A DNA stretch of 64,000 bases from JAPKYZ01 sp033763835 (GTDB taxonomy: Bacteria; Acidobacteriota; Terriglobia; Bryobacterales; Bryobacteraceae), in contig JANRJS010000018.1 of assembly GCA_033763835.1 (NCBI GenBank), positions 1-64,000 of the forward strand, given 5' to 3'. The translations under genes were made by a program, and so were the position numbers. Below, piece after piece: positions 25,026 to 32,299 of the stretch (positions within the stretch are counted from its first letter, which is position 1; every line of letters begins with the position of its first letter). The notes beneath the pieces are model-generated. The model did no database searches, was not told the DNA's origin, and saw nothing but the letters and a program-made list of their open reading frames with translations.

Positions 25026-25078
25026 CTCAATCTAGACATTGTAGATCGAGATTACAGTGATTAGGCTCGCGGAGTCAA
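25026..25078 (-). promoter_or_regulatory. Promoter with overlapping inverted repeat for the TonB receptor
   Basis: On the minus strand TTGACT (25073-25078) and TAATCT (25049-25054) are 18 bases apart. A 25-base inverted repeat, CTCAATCTA (25026-25034) and TAGATCGAG (25042-25050) with one mismatch, covers the predicted start of transcription. It could be a repressor operator or a leader hairpin. The leader would be about 155 bases. Confidence 0.55.
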
Positions 25079-25101
25079 TACCGGAATTAGTAATATTTCG
25101 G

Positions 25102-26319
25102 TTAAAAGTTGAACGCGGTGTGGATGTACGCGTAGGTCGGGTCGTTGCCCGGCAGGCGCGACTTCACGGCCTCGCCGTTCTTCCAATACGCGTATCCGAG
25201 TCCGATCGTCCAGTGCCCTAAATTGTGCACGGTGTACAACGCAAACTCCTGCCCGATGAACGCCCCCCGGCCCCGGCCCAACGACGCGCCCGTAAATCCG
25301 TAAAGCGGCTTGCTGGTATCCATCAGCCAGTTCGCCGTATACATCGCGGTGAGCCGCGAGTGCTTCCCCCACAGCCAACGAAACTTCGGCTGCACGCTGT
25401 GAATGTTGCGCATGAAGATCATGTCCGCGTGGCCCAGCCGGTCGTGGTGCGCGGGATACATTTGGTCGAAATCGGGACTGGCGAATTTGTACTCGACACT
25501 CGCCGTGGCGTTTTGCCAATCGAGCTTGCGGGCGACGTTCACGATGGACCCAAACGCGCGCTGCCGGCCCAGTCCACGCTCGCCCAACTGCGCGATGGGT
25601 TCGAACGTCGCTCGCCATTTGGCACTCAACGGTACTTGCGTGCGCGTACCAAGACTGGTCGATGCTAGGCGGCCTGGACCCACGAATCCGCCCGGCGCGT
25701 TCTGATCGTGCCGCAGCACGTAGATGTCGAGCGCGCCGCCGTCGATGGCCTTCGGTAGCTCGTAGTAGAAACCGGAAAGTCGGTCCCCGAGCACGGGCTT
25801 GTTAAACCCGGCGGGCTGAAACTTCACCTGCGAAACCACCATCCAGCGCAAACGCATTCCCGGCGCTCGATAGTCGAATTGCGCGAGATCGTAAGTGCGT
25901 CCGGAGTTCACCCATTCGGGGACGCCGATCACGTGCTGATCGCCTAGCGAGAGCCGCTTGCGGCCCACGACAAATCCCCAGCCGGTCTTCGCGTCGGGAT
26001 GAATTTCGAGGTAGCCCTCGTGAAGATCGATGGGGTCTTGTGCCGTACCGGGGCGCGGGCGCTGGTAATGCGGCGCGCGCGTATCCTGCAACATGCCGCT
26101 CAACTTAAGCCACCGGGCGGGACGGACATCGAGGCTCAAGCGCTGGCGCAATAACGCCGTTTCGATGTTTTGTTCCCGGCCGAAAATCACACCGCCGCGG
26201 CGCTCCGCCCACACGCGCGACTCGCCGGCGAAGTGGAATCGGGGCGGCGGCGCGGGCTTTTTCTCGGCGGTCTGGTTACCGTTCAGGAGCCAATACAGCA
26301 GTGCCGCCGCGAGAGTCAA
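25102..26319 (-). CDS. Alginate-export-like outer-membrane porin
   Basis: 405 residues if translation begins at TTG 26317-26319, the best start before the hydrophobic segment LTLAAALLYWLLNGN. The mature part has alternating amphipathic strands and ends HTAFNF with a C-terminal Phe, as in beta-barrels. Motifs KTGWGFVVGRKRLSLGDQHVIG and FIGQEFALYTVHNLGHWTIG fit the alginate-export family (PF13372-like). It probably forms an outer-membrane channel. It is divergent from the NHL protein with only 21 bases between. The start is inferred; the family is well supported. Confidence 0.75.
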   Translation of the reverse strand: MTLAAALLYWLLNGNQTAEKKPAPPPRFHFAGESRVWAERRGGVIFGREQNIETALLRQRLSLDVRPARWLKLSGMLQDTRAPHYQRPRPGTAQDPIDLHEGYLEIHPDAKTGWGFVVGRKRLSLGDQHVIGVPEWVNSGRTYDLAQFDYRAPGMRLRWMVVSQVKFQPAGFNKPVLGDRLSGFYYELPKAIDGGALDIYVLRHDQNAPGGFVGPGRLASTSLGTRTQVPLSAKWRATFEPIAQLGERGLGRQRAFGSIVNVARKLDWQNATASVEYKFASPDFDQMYPAHHDRLGHADMIFMRNIHSVQPKFRWLWGKHSRLTAMYTANWLMDTSKPLYGFTGASLGRGRGAFIGQEFALYTVHNLGHWTIGLGYAYWKNGEAVKSRLPGNDPTYAYIHTAFNF

Positions 26320-26340
26320 TTGCGATGATACACTCGCGGC

Positions 26341-27372
26341 ATGACACGCCGTACCTTTTCCGCCGGACTCTCCACTGGCTTGGCCGCGCCGCTTATTTTG
26401 GGCGCGCAAAACAAATCCGGGTCGAAGCTCCCCGTCCTGGGTTCGGGCGAGCATACCTACGAGGCCATTCACGATTGGGGCGAAGTCCCGCAGACGATCG
26501 CCTACGGCAATACGCACGGCGTCGTCGAGGACTCGAACGGTCTGATCTACATCCACCACACGGTCAACGCGTCGAGCCAATCGAACGACACGATGGTGGT
26601 GTTCGACTCGAAGGGCAAGTTCGTCCGTAGCTGGGGGAGCGAATTCAAGGGAGGCGCGCACGGGCTGCACATCCGCAAGGAAGGTAAGGAAGATTTCCTT
26701 TACCTATGCGACACCAAGCGTGCGGTGGTGGCGAAGACGAACCTCAAGGGCGAAATCGTCTGGCAGATCGGCTACCCCGAACAGGCCGAACCTTACCAGC
26801 CGGGCGCCGATGGCAAACGCAAGAAGTACTCGCCGACGAATCTCGCGGTGGCGCCGGACGGCACAGTGTTCGTCGCCGACGGCTACGGCTCCTACTACAT
26901 CAACGTTTACGACCAGCAGGGCAAGTACAAGAAGACGCTCACGACGCCGGGTAAAGAACCGGGGCAGCTCGCGAATCCGCATGGAATCATGGTGGACACT
27001 CGCGGTAAGGAACCGGTGCTGCTGGTTTCCGACCGCGGCAATAATCGCATGCAGTACCTGACGCTGAACGGCGAACACAAGAGCTTCGTCGGCAACGTCA
27101 ATCTGCCGTGCCATTCGCACGAGCGCAAGGGCGTGCTCTTAATCCCGGATTTGAAGGCCCGAGTCACGCTGCTCGACAAAGAGAACCGGCTGATCGCGCA
27201 CTTAGGCGAGGATACCAGCGGCGAAGAGCGCAAGCTGCGGGTCAAGACTCGCGACGCGTTCATCCCCGGCAAGTTTGTGTGCCCGCATGGCGCTTGGTTC
27301 GACCACGATGGCAATATCTTCGTCGCCGAGTGGGTGGAAGTGGGCCGGGTGACGAAGTTGCGGAAGGTGTAA
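26341..27372 (+). CDS. Exported NHL-type beta-propeller protein
   Basis: 343 residues with a Tat-like signal (MTRRTFSAGLSTGLAAPLIL, twin arginine). The body contains repeated propeller strands: YGNTHGVVEDSNGLIYIHH, PTNLAVAPDGTVFVADGYGS, LANPHGIMVDTRG, CPHGAWFDHDGNIFVAEW, as in NHL/6-bladed propellers. Several copper-oxygenase relatives use this fold, but no catalytic residues stand out. It may be a secreted binding protein. It faces the porin gene across a 21-base divergent gap. Confidence 0.8.
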   Translation: MTRRTFSAGLSTGLAAPLILGAQNKSGSKLPVLGSGEHTYEAIHDWGEVPQTIAYGNTHGVVEDSNGLIYIHHTVNASSQSNDTMVVFDSKGKFVRSWGSEFKGGAHGLHIRKEGKEDFLYLCDTKRAVVAKTNLKGEIVWQIGYPEQAEPYQPGADGKRKKYSPTNLAVAPDGTVFVADGYGSYYINVYDQQGKYKKTLTTPGKEPGQLANPHGIMVDTRGKEPVLLVSDRGNNRMQYLTLNGEHKSFVGNVNLPCHSHERKGVLLIPDLKARVTLLDKENRLIAHLGEDTSGEERKLRVKTRDAFIPGKFVCPHGAWFDHDGNIFVAEWVEVGRVTKLRKV

Positions 27373-27391
27373 CGCCGAAGGACGCCCGTTC

Positions 27392-27408
27392 CATTACCCG
27401 TGGTAATG
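27392..27408. promoter_or_regulatory. Palindromic operator of the AbrB/PIN pair
   Basis: CATTACC-CGT-GGTAATG (27392-27408) is a near-perfect 17-base palindrome seven bases before the antitoxin ATG. Its location over the likely ribosome-binding/promoter region suggests autoregulation by the AbrB-type antitoxin. Confidence 0.6.
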
Positions 27409-27415
27409 TGCGGGT

Positions 27416-27679
27416 ATGACCATCGCCAAATCGAAGTTGACCGCGCAAGGGCAGATTTCCGTTCCGGCGGCGGTTCGCCGCAAGTTGGGGATCGCGCCGG
27501 GTTCCACCATCCAGTGGGAAGAGCGAAATGGCGACTTGTTCGTGCGCCGCGAAAAAAAGTACACTTCCGAAGACATCCGAAAAATGCTTTACCCCGATGG
27601 GCCGCCCCGCAGGCGTTCGCTAAAGGATTTGAAAGAGGGGATTGCCGAGTATATGCGCGAGAAGCATGGTCGCCGTTGA
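27416..27679 (+). CDS. AbrB-type antitoxin
   Basis: 87 residues. The N-terminal swapped-hairpin DNA-binding motif (SKLTAQGQISVPAAVRRKLG, GSTIQWEERNGDLFVRR) identifies the SpoVT/AbrB fold. The C-terminal arm (YTSEDIRKMLYPDGPPRRRS and DLKEGIAEYMREKH) would block the toxin. It overlaps the toxin gene by 14 bases. The same toxin fold in the other TA locus at 9.7-10.4 kb is paired with a different antitoxin type. Confidence 0.88.
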   Translation: MTIAKSKLTAQGQISVPAAVRRKLGIAPGSTIQWEERNGDLFVRREKKYTSEDIRKMLYPDGPPRRRSLKDLKEGIAEYMREKHGRR

Positions 27680-28052
27680 TACCAATATCGTTGTGCGGTT
27701 GTTGATCGGCGACGATCCCGCGCAAACGCAGACAGCGGAGTTGTTTACAAACCCTGGCGCATGGGTTTCGACACTCGTGCTTGCCGAAACGATCTGGGTG
27801 CTATCTAGCAAATACGGCCAAACAGCCGCGCAACTGATCCGCGTAATCGAGCGTCTTCTGATGCACCGCGATTTGGTTATCGAAGATCCGGTTGTCGCCC
27901 GCAGAGCATTAGCCCTTTATCGTGAACGTCCGTCGCTTGGTTTCTCCGATTGCCTGATCCTCGAGATCGCGCGCAAGGCGGGGCACCTTCCGCTCGGAAC
28001 GTTCGACCGAACGCTGGGCAAAGCGAACGGTACGCAAAAGCTAGGCCGTTAG
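27666..28052 (+). CDS. PIN-domain toxin
   Basis: 128 residues. Acidic residues of the PIN active site are visible: D5 in MVAVDTNIVVRLL, E in LAETIWVLSS, D in GFSDCLILEIA and D in GTFDRTLGKA. Likely a sequence-specific ribonuclease. The ATG at 27666 lies inside the antitoxin. Its stop TAG shares TTAG with the stop of the sugar transporter gene on the other strand. Confidence 0.88.
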   Translation: MVAVDTNIVVRLLIGDDPAQTQTAELFTNPGAWVSTLVLAETIWVLSSKYGQTAAQLIRVIERLLMHRDLVIEDPVVARRALALYRERPSLGFSDCLILEIARKAGHLPLGTFDRTLGKANGTQKLGR

Positions 28053-29875
28053 AAATCGTAGTTCTCGATATTCGCGCGCGTGAAGATCAGCGGCGCGCCC
28101 AAAACAATTTCGGGACCTAACGTTTCGCCGCGCAAAAGGCGTACGGCGGATTCGACCGTCAAGCGGCCCAACGCCACCGTGTCCCACAACACGACACTCT
28201 GCACGTGACCCGCGCGCACATAGGGTTTGCATAGGTTCGGCAGCGAGAGTCCGATGACGAAAAGATCGCTCCGGCCGGTCTGCTTTACGGCTTCGCCCGC
28301 GCCGGGAACGGCGGGCGCGGCGATGCCCATAAAGAGCTTCACCGAAGGCTCGGCCTTGATGAGCGTCTGCGTCTCGGCGAAGGCCCGGTCGCGGTCGTCG
28401 TCGCTGGGAACGATCTTGACAAGGCGCAAGCCCGGATGACGTTCCAGGCGGCGCTTGATGTGCACGATCCACTCGTTCTGATTGGCGGCGGTGAGCGCTC
28501 CGGTGACGATGGCGAAATCGCCGCGCCCGTTCAACAATCGCGCCGCTTCGTCGGCGAGCGTTTCGCCGATCGCTTGCGGCGTCGCCTGATTGACGAACGC
28601 GTCGCGGGATTCGGGCCGCGCATCGGCGTCCCACGTGAGCACCTTGATCCCCCGGCCGCGAGCTTTCGCGAGTACCGGCGCGATGGCGTCGCGATTGGCC
28701 ACCGCCACGGCGATCGCATCGACGCCCCGCGTGATCCAGCTCTCGGCGATCTCGCTCTGCTTTGCGGGATCGAGATCGGTGGGACCGTCCCAGAGCAACT
28801 CGACGCCAAGTTTCTTCGCCGCTTCCTCCGCGCCCTTACGGCAACTAATGAAGTACGGATCGCCCTTCGCCTTGGGCATCATCGCGACGGTGACACGGCG
28901 AGTGGGAGGCGCCGGACGCACGATCGCCCAAGCGCACACAGCCGCTGCCAGCGTCCCGGCGATCGCCCACACCCAACGCGAGCGGCGCTCGGCGAGAGCG
29001 ATGGTCACAATCAACAACACACCCATCGCGATCCCGGCGAACTCGGCGGGGAGCGAGGCGAGGCGCAAGCCGGTTTGCAAAATCACGATGGCCGCCAAGC
29101 CGAGCAAGGTTCCCGCGATGGTGCCCCGCCCTCCAAAAATCGAAGTTCCCCCGAGCACGACGGCGGCGATGGCGGACAGTTCGTAACCCGTTCCCGCGTC
29201 GGCCTTGGCCTGTCCGATTCGCGCGACGTAGATTACACCCGCGAGCGACGCCATCAGGCCGGAGAGGATATACGCAAGCGACAATCGCCGCGTCACCGGG
29301 ATACGTGCGTACCAAGCGCCATCGGGCGAGAATCCGATGGCGCGCCAACCGCGCCCCACGCGGCTGCGTTCGAGGAGAATCCAGAACGCGGCGGCGGCGG
29401 CCGCGAAAACGATCGCCTGCCAGCCTCGCCCGAAACTCGCGAACGAATCCCCGAAGCCGCCGTACGAGCGCGCCCCATTGGTGAATCCTTCCGCGAGGCC
29501 CCGGAATAACGAGTATGTCCCGAGGGTCGCAATGAGAGGCAGCGTCCGGAATCGAGTCACGAAAACCGCATTGAGTCCGCCGCACAATAAGCCGAGGCAA
29601 AGTGTCGCGGCGACGGCCAGCGGCAATGGCAGCCCCCAGTCGCGATGAAGCGCGCCGAGCGCCACCGCCGACAATCCCATCAGCGAGCCCGTCGAAAGAT
29701 CGATGCCACCGGCGACGATCACGCAAGTGACGGCGAGCGCGATCAAGCCGATTTCACAGGCCACGCGTAGCATCTCGACGGCGTTGGCCCAGGAAAGAAA
29801 GTTCTCGCCGGCCGCGCCGAAAACGGCAATCTCTACCGCGATCAGCCCTAGAAGAACCCACTGCGGTCTAGGCAC
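28049..29875 (-). CDS. Fused sugar ABC permease and periplasmic binding protein
   Basis: 608 residues from a GTG start at 29873-29875, which overlaps the previous permease stop. Residues 1-296 are a RbsC-type permease (multiple transmembrane helices, VAGGIDLSTGSLMGLSAVALG, AVVLGGTSIFGGRGTIAG). Residues 300-319 form one further helix. Residues 326-608 are a sugar-binding-protein domain of the RbsB/RhaS type (VTVAMMPKAKGDPYFISCRK, DAIAVAVANRDAIAPVL, GIKVLTWDADARPESRDAF). Binding proteins normally are separate exported proteins; here the extra helix would tether it to the permease at the periplasmic face. Ligand may be a pentose, rhamnose or AI-2-like sugar; not determined. Confidence 0.85.
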   Translation of the reverse strand: MPRPQWVLLGLIAVEIAVFGAAGENFLSWANAVEMLRVACEIGLIALAVTCVIVAGGIDLSTGSLMGLSAVALGALHRDWGLPLPLAVAATLCLGLLCGGLNAVFVTRFRTLPLIATLGTYSLFRGLAEGFTNGARSYGGFGDSFASFGRGWQAIVFAAAAAAFWILLERSRVGRGWRAIGFSPDGAWYARIPVTRRLSLAYILSGLMASLAGVIYVARIGQAKADAGTGYELSAIAAVVLGGTSIFGGRGTIAGTLLGLAAIVILQTGLRLASLPAEFAGIAMGVLLIVTIALAERRSRWVWAIAGTLAAAVCAWAIVRPAPPTRRVTVAMMPKAKGDPYFISCRKGAEEAAKKLGVELLWDGPTDLDPAKQSEIAESWITRGVDAIAVAVANRDAIAPVLAKARGRGIKVLTWDADARPESRDAFVNQATPQAIGETLADEAARLLNGRGDFAIVTGALTAANQNEWIVHIKRRLERHPGLRLVKIVPSDDDRDRAFAETQTLIKAEPSVKLFMGIAAPAVPGAGEAVKQTGRSDLFVIGLSLPNLCKPYVRAGHVQSVVLWDTVALGRLTVESAVRLLRGETLGPEIVLGAPLIFTRANIENYDF

Positions 29876-30734
29876 GGCGCGCCTCCCAATACTCGGCCAA
29901 GGCGGCCGCCAAAATGATGGCTCCTTGAATCGCTTTCTCCCAGTACGCGCTAAATCCGAGGAACGCGAGGGCCGCGCCGATGGTTCCGAGGAGCGCGACA
30001 CCCAGCACGGTTCCGAGCATCGTTCCACGCCCGCCTCGAATCGAGGCTCCGCCGACAACCACGGCGGCGATGGCTTTGAGTTCGAGACCGATTCCGGCGC
30101 TGGGCTGCACCTCGGTAAAGCGGACCGCGTTAAGTAAAGCGGCCAAACCCGTGAGTAGACCGAGCGCCGCAAAGGCGAGCACGCGAACGCGCGCCACCGG
30201 AATTCCCGTGAGCCGCGCCGATTCCCCGCTCGCGCCCACGGCGTAGAAGAACCGCATGACGCGCACGTTACGCAACGCCCAGCCCATCGCCAAGGCAAGC
30301 GCCGCCGACGCCGCGATCAGCAGCCACTGCCCTTGCGTTTGTCCCAGGCCGAACCATTGAAAGCCGTCGGGCATCCGTGTCCAGGCGCCCTGCGTCAACC
30401 AGCGGATCGCGTCGCGAAGGGCTACCATCGTCGCCAACGTAACGACGATCGAGGGCAGCCGCAGCGCGCCGCAAAGTAATCCGTTCATCAATCCGCACGC
30501 CGCCCCCGCCAGCGGCGCGGCCCACGGAGCGAACCCGATCGCCCAGCCACAGAGCGCGAATTGCGAGCCGACGGAGATATCGATCTCCCCGGCGAGAATC
30601 ACCAGCAGCAAGCCGCAAGCCACGATCAGCGTCGCGAGGTTTGCGAGCGCTAAATCCCGCAGGTTGGCGAGCGCGAAGAAGTCCGGCGCGGCGAACGCGA
30701 GAATCGCCGCCAGCGCGGCGAGAGCCCACTTCAA
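29868..30734 (-). CDS. Sugar ABC transporter permease (RbsC type)
   Basis: 288 residues from TTG 30732-30734, overlapping the ATPase stop (TTGA). Highly hydrophobic with the family signatures VILAGEIDISVGSQFALCG and AVVVGGASIRGGRGTMLGT. It would pair with the permease half of the downstream fusion to form a heterodimeric membrane channel. Longer frames upstream are shadow translation through the ATPase gene. Confidence 0.88.
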   Translation of the reverse strand: MKWALAALAAILAFAAPDFFALANLRDLALANLATLIVACGLLLVILAGEIDISVGSQFALCGWAIGFAPWAAPLAGAACGLMNGLLCGALRLPSIVVTLATMVALRDAIRWLTQGAWTRMPDGFQWFGLGQTQGQWLLIAASAALALAMGWALRNVRVMRFFYAVGASGESARLTGIPVARVRVLAFAALGLLTGLAALLNAVRFTEVQPSAGIGLELKAIAAVVVGGASIRGGRGTMLGTVLGVALLGTIGAALAFLGFSAYWEKAIQGAIILAAALAEYWEARRA

Positions 30735-32050
30735 GCGGCGGCCCCCAGCATCGCTTCGAGAATCCTCGACGGCTCGGCTTCCGAGCGGTGGAAGGTCGCG
30801 ACGATCGCGCCACGCCGCATCACCGCGATCCGGTCGCAGAGGCCGAGAAGTTCCGGAAGTTCCGAGGAGATCAGCAGCACCGCCATGCCGCCGTCCGCCA
30901 ACCCGGCGATCAGACGGCAAATTTCGGCTTTCGCGCCGACATCGACGCCTTGCGTTGGCTCGTCGAGAATCAGTGCGCCGGGGTTCGTAGCCAACCAACG
31001 GGCCAGTGCGACTTTCTGCTGGTTGCCGCCCGAGAGCGTCTCGACGGGAGCATCGACACCGGCGCATTTGATCGCGAGGCGCTCGCGAAAGCTTTCGGCG
31101 GAGCGCCGTTCCGCCACGCGATCGACTAAGAATGTTTTGAGCGCCGCCAGGCCGACATTGTCGCTTACCGGCATCGGCCCAATCACGCCATTGCGGCGGC
31201 GGTCCTCCGGCACCAGCGCCGCAGCGTCTTCGGCGAATAGCCGCCGCGCTAACTCCGTCCGCCCCGCGCCGACAAGTCCGGCAAGACCGACGATCTCGCC
31301 CGCCCTCACCTCTAGGCCGGGCGCTCGCAATCGGACTTCGCCCGGTTTGGTCTCCCGCGCCGGAACCATCGTGTCCACCTCTCGACCCGCCATCTGGCCA
31401 ATTAGCGAAGCGCGCGTCACTTCGCCGATCGCGTTGGTCACGATCCTCCGCCCGTCGCGCAGAACAGTGACCCGGTCCGCAATCCGGAACAGCTCTTCCA
31501 GGCGATGCGAGATGTAAATCAGCGCGCGGCCTTGCGCTTTCAACTCCGCGACGACATCAAACAGGCGCGCGGAGTCCGCCTCGGGCAGCGAAGCCGTCGG
31601 CTCGTCGAAGATGACGGTCCGGGCGTCCGTCGCCACCGCCTTCGCGATCTCCACCATCTGTTGTTCCGGCAGCGAGAGAGTGTTGGCAAGCCGCCTCGGA
31701 TCGATTTCCGCTCCAATGCGCGAAAGGGCACGGCGCGCGTTCGCTTCGCGCATAGACCAGTCGACGAGCCATCGCCGCGAGTCCCGCTCGGTGAGCAGCG
31801 CGATGTTCTCGGCGACGCTCAACTCGCCGAACAACGCGGGCTGCTGATACACGGCCGCAACGGCTCCCGCGCGCTCTACCGTTCCCGCGTCCGGTTCAAG
31901 CGCGCCCGTGAGGATCTTGATGAGCGTCGATTTTCCCGCGCCGTTTTCTCCGACCAGCGCGTGCACCTCGCCCGGTTGCGCGTCGAACGTCACGTTCGCA
32001 AGCGCGCGGATCGCGCCGAAGCTCCTGGATACATCAACCGCCCTAATCAT
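30731..32050 (-). CDS. Sugar ABC transporter ATP-binding protein (RbsA type, two ATPase halves)
   Basis: 439 residues. The first half has Walker A GENGAGKST (34-42), a degenerate signature LSLPEQQMVEIAKA, and Walker B VIFDEPTA. The second half has a degenerate P-loop GLAGLVGAGRTEL, the signature LSGGNQQKVALARWL and LILDEPTQGVDVG. Such paired halves power ribose/rhamnose/AI-2 importers. It is somewhat shorter than the roughly 500-residue norm. It is first in the transporter unit after an 80-residue protein that overlaps its start. Confidence 0.92.
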   Translation of the reverse strand: MIRAVDVSRSFGAIRALANVTFDAQPGEVHALVGENGAGKSTLIKILTGALEPDAGTVERAGAVAAVYQQPALFGELSVAENIALLTERDSRRWLVDWSMREANARRALSRIGAEIDPRRLANTLSLPEQQMVEIAKAVATDARTVIFDEPTASLPEADSARLFDVVAELKAQGRALIYISHRLEELFRIADRVTVLRDGRRIVTNAIGEVTRASLIGQMAGREVDTMVPARETKPGEVRLRAPGLEVRAGEIVGLAGLVGAGRTELARRLFAEDAAALVPEDRRRNGVIGPMPVSDNVGLAALKTFLVDRVAERRSAESFRERLAIKCAGVDAPVETLSGGNQQKVALARWLATNPGALILDEPTQGVDVGAKAEICRLIAGLADGGMAVLLISSELPELLGLCDRIAVMRRGAIVATFHRSEAEPSRILEAMLGAAA

Positions 32051-32285
32051 CCAGCGCTCGCAGTTCGGAATCGAGATGATCGAGCGAGGCTTGGAGAATC
32101 GCGCGGTGGCGCTCGTGAGACGCCCGTTTCAAATCCTCGATAACGCGCTTCCGGCTGAGCGTGAGCGACGCCCGTTCGCTTTCGCGCCGCGCTTGTTCGG
32201 GTGCTGTCGGGGGCGGTGCGACGGACCGCTCGCGCAGTTCTTCCATCTGCGACTCGACGTCCTTCGATTCCCAACCGCGTGCCAC
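32043..32285 (-). CDS. Small helical hypothetical protein (80 aa)
   Basis: Charged, coiled-coil-like sequence (SKDVESQMEELRERS, then RESERASLTLSRKRVIEDLKRA) with no signal or membrane segment. Its stop overlaps the ATPase start by eight bases, so it is translationally coupled to the sugar importer. It is separated from priA by only 14 bases in the divergent direction. Unknown function; the coiled coil hints at a regulatory or scaffold role. Confidence 0.6.
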   Translation of the reverse strand: MARGWESKDVESQMEELRERSVAPPPTAPEQARRESERASLTLSRKRVIEDLKRASHERHRAILQASLDHLDSELRALDD

Positions 32286-32299
32286 GCTAGCGTCCTGCC

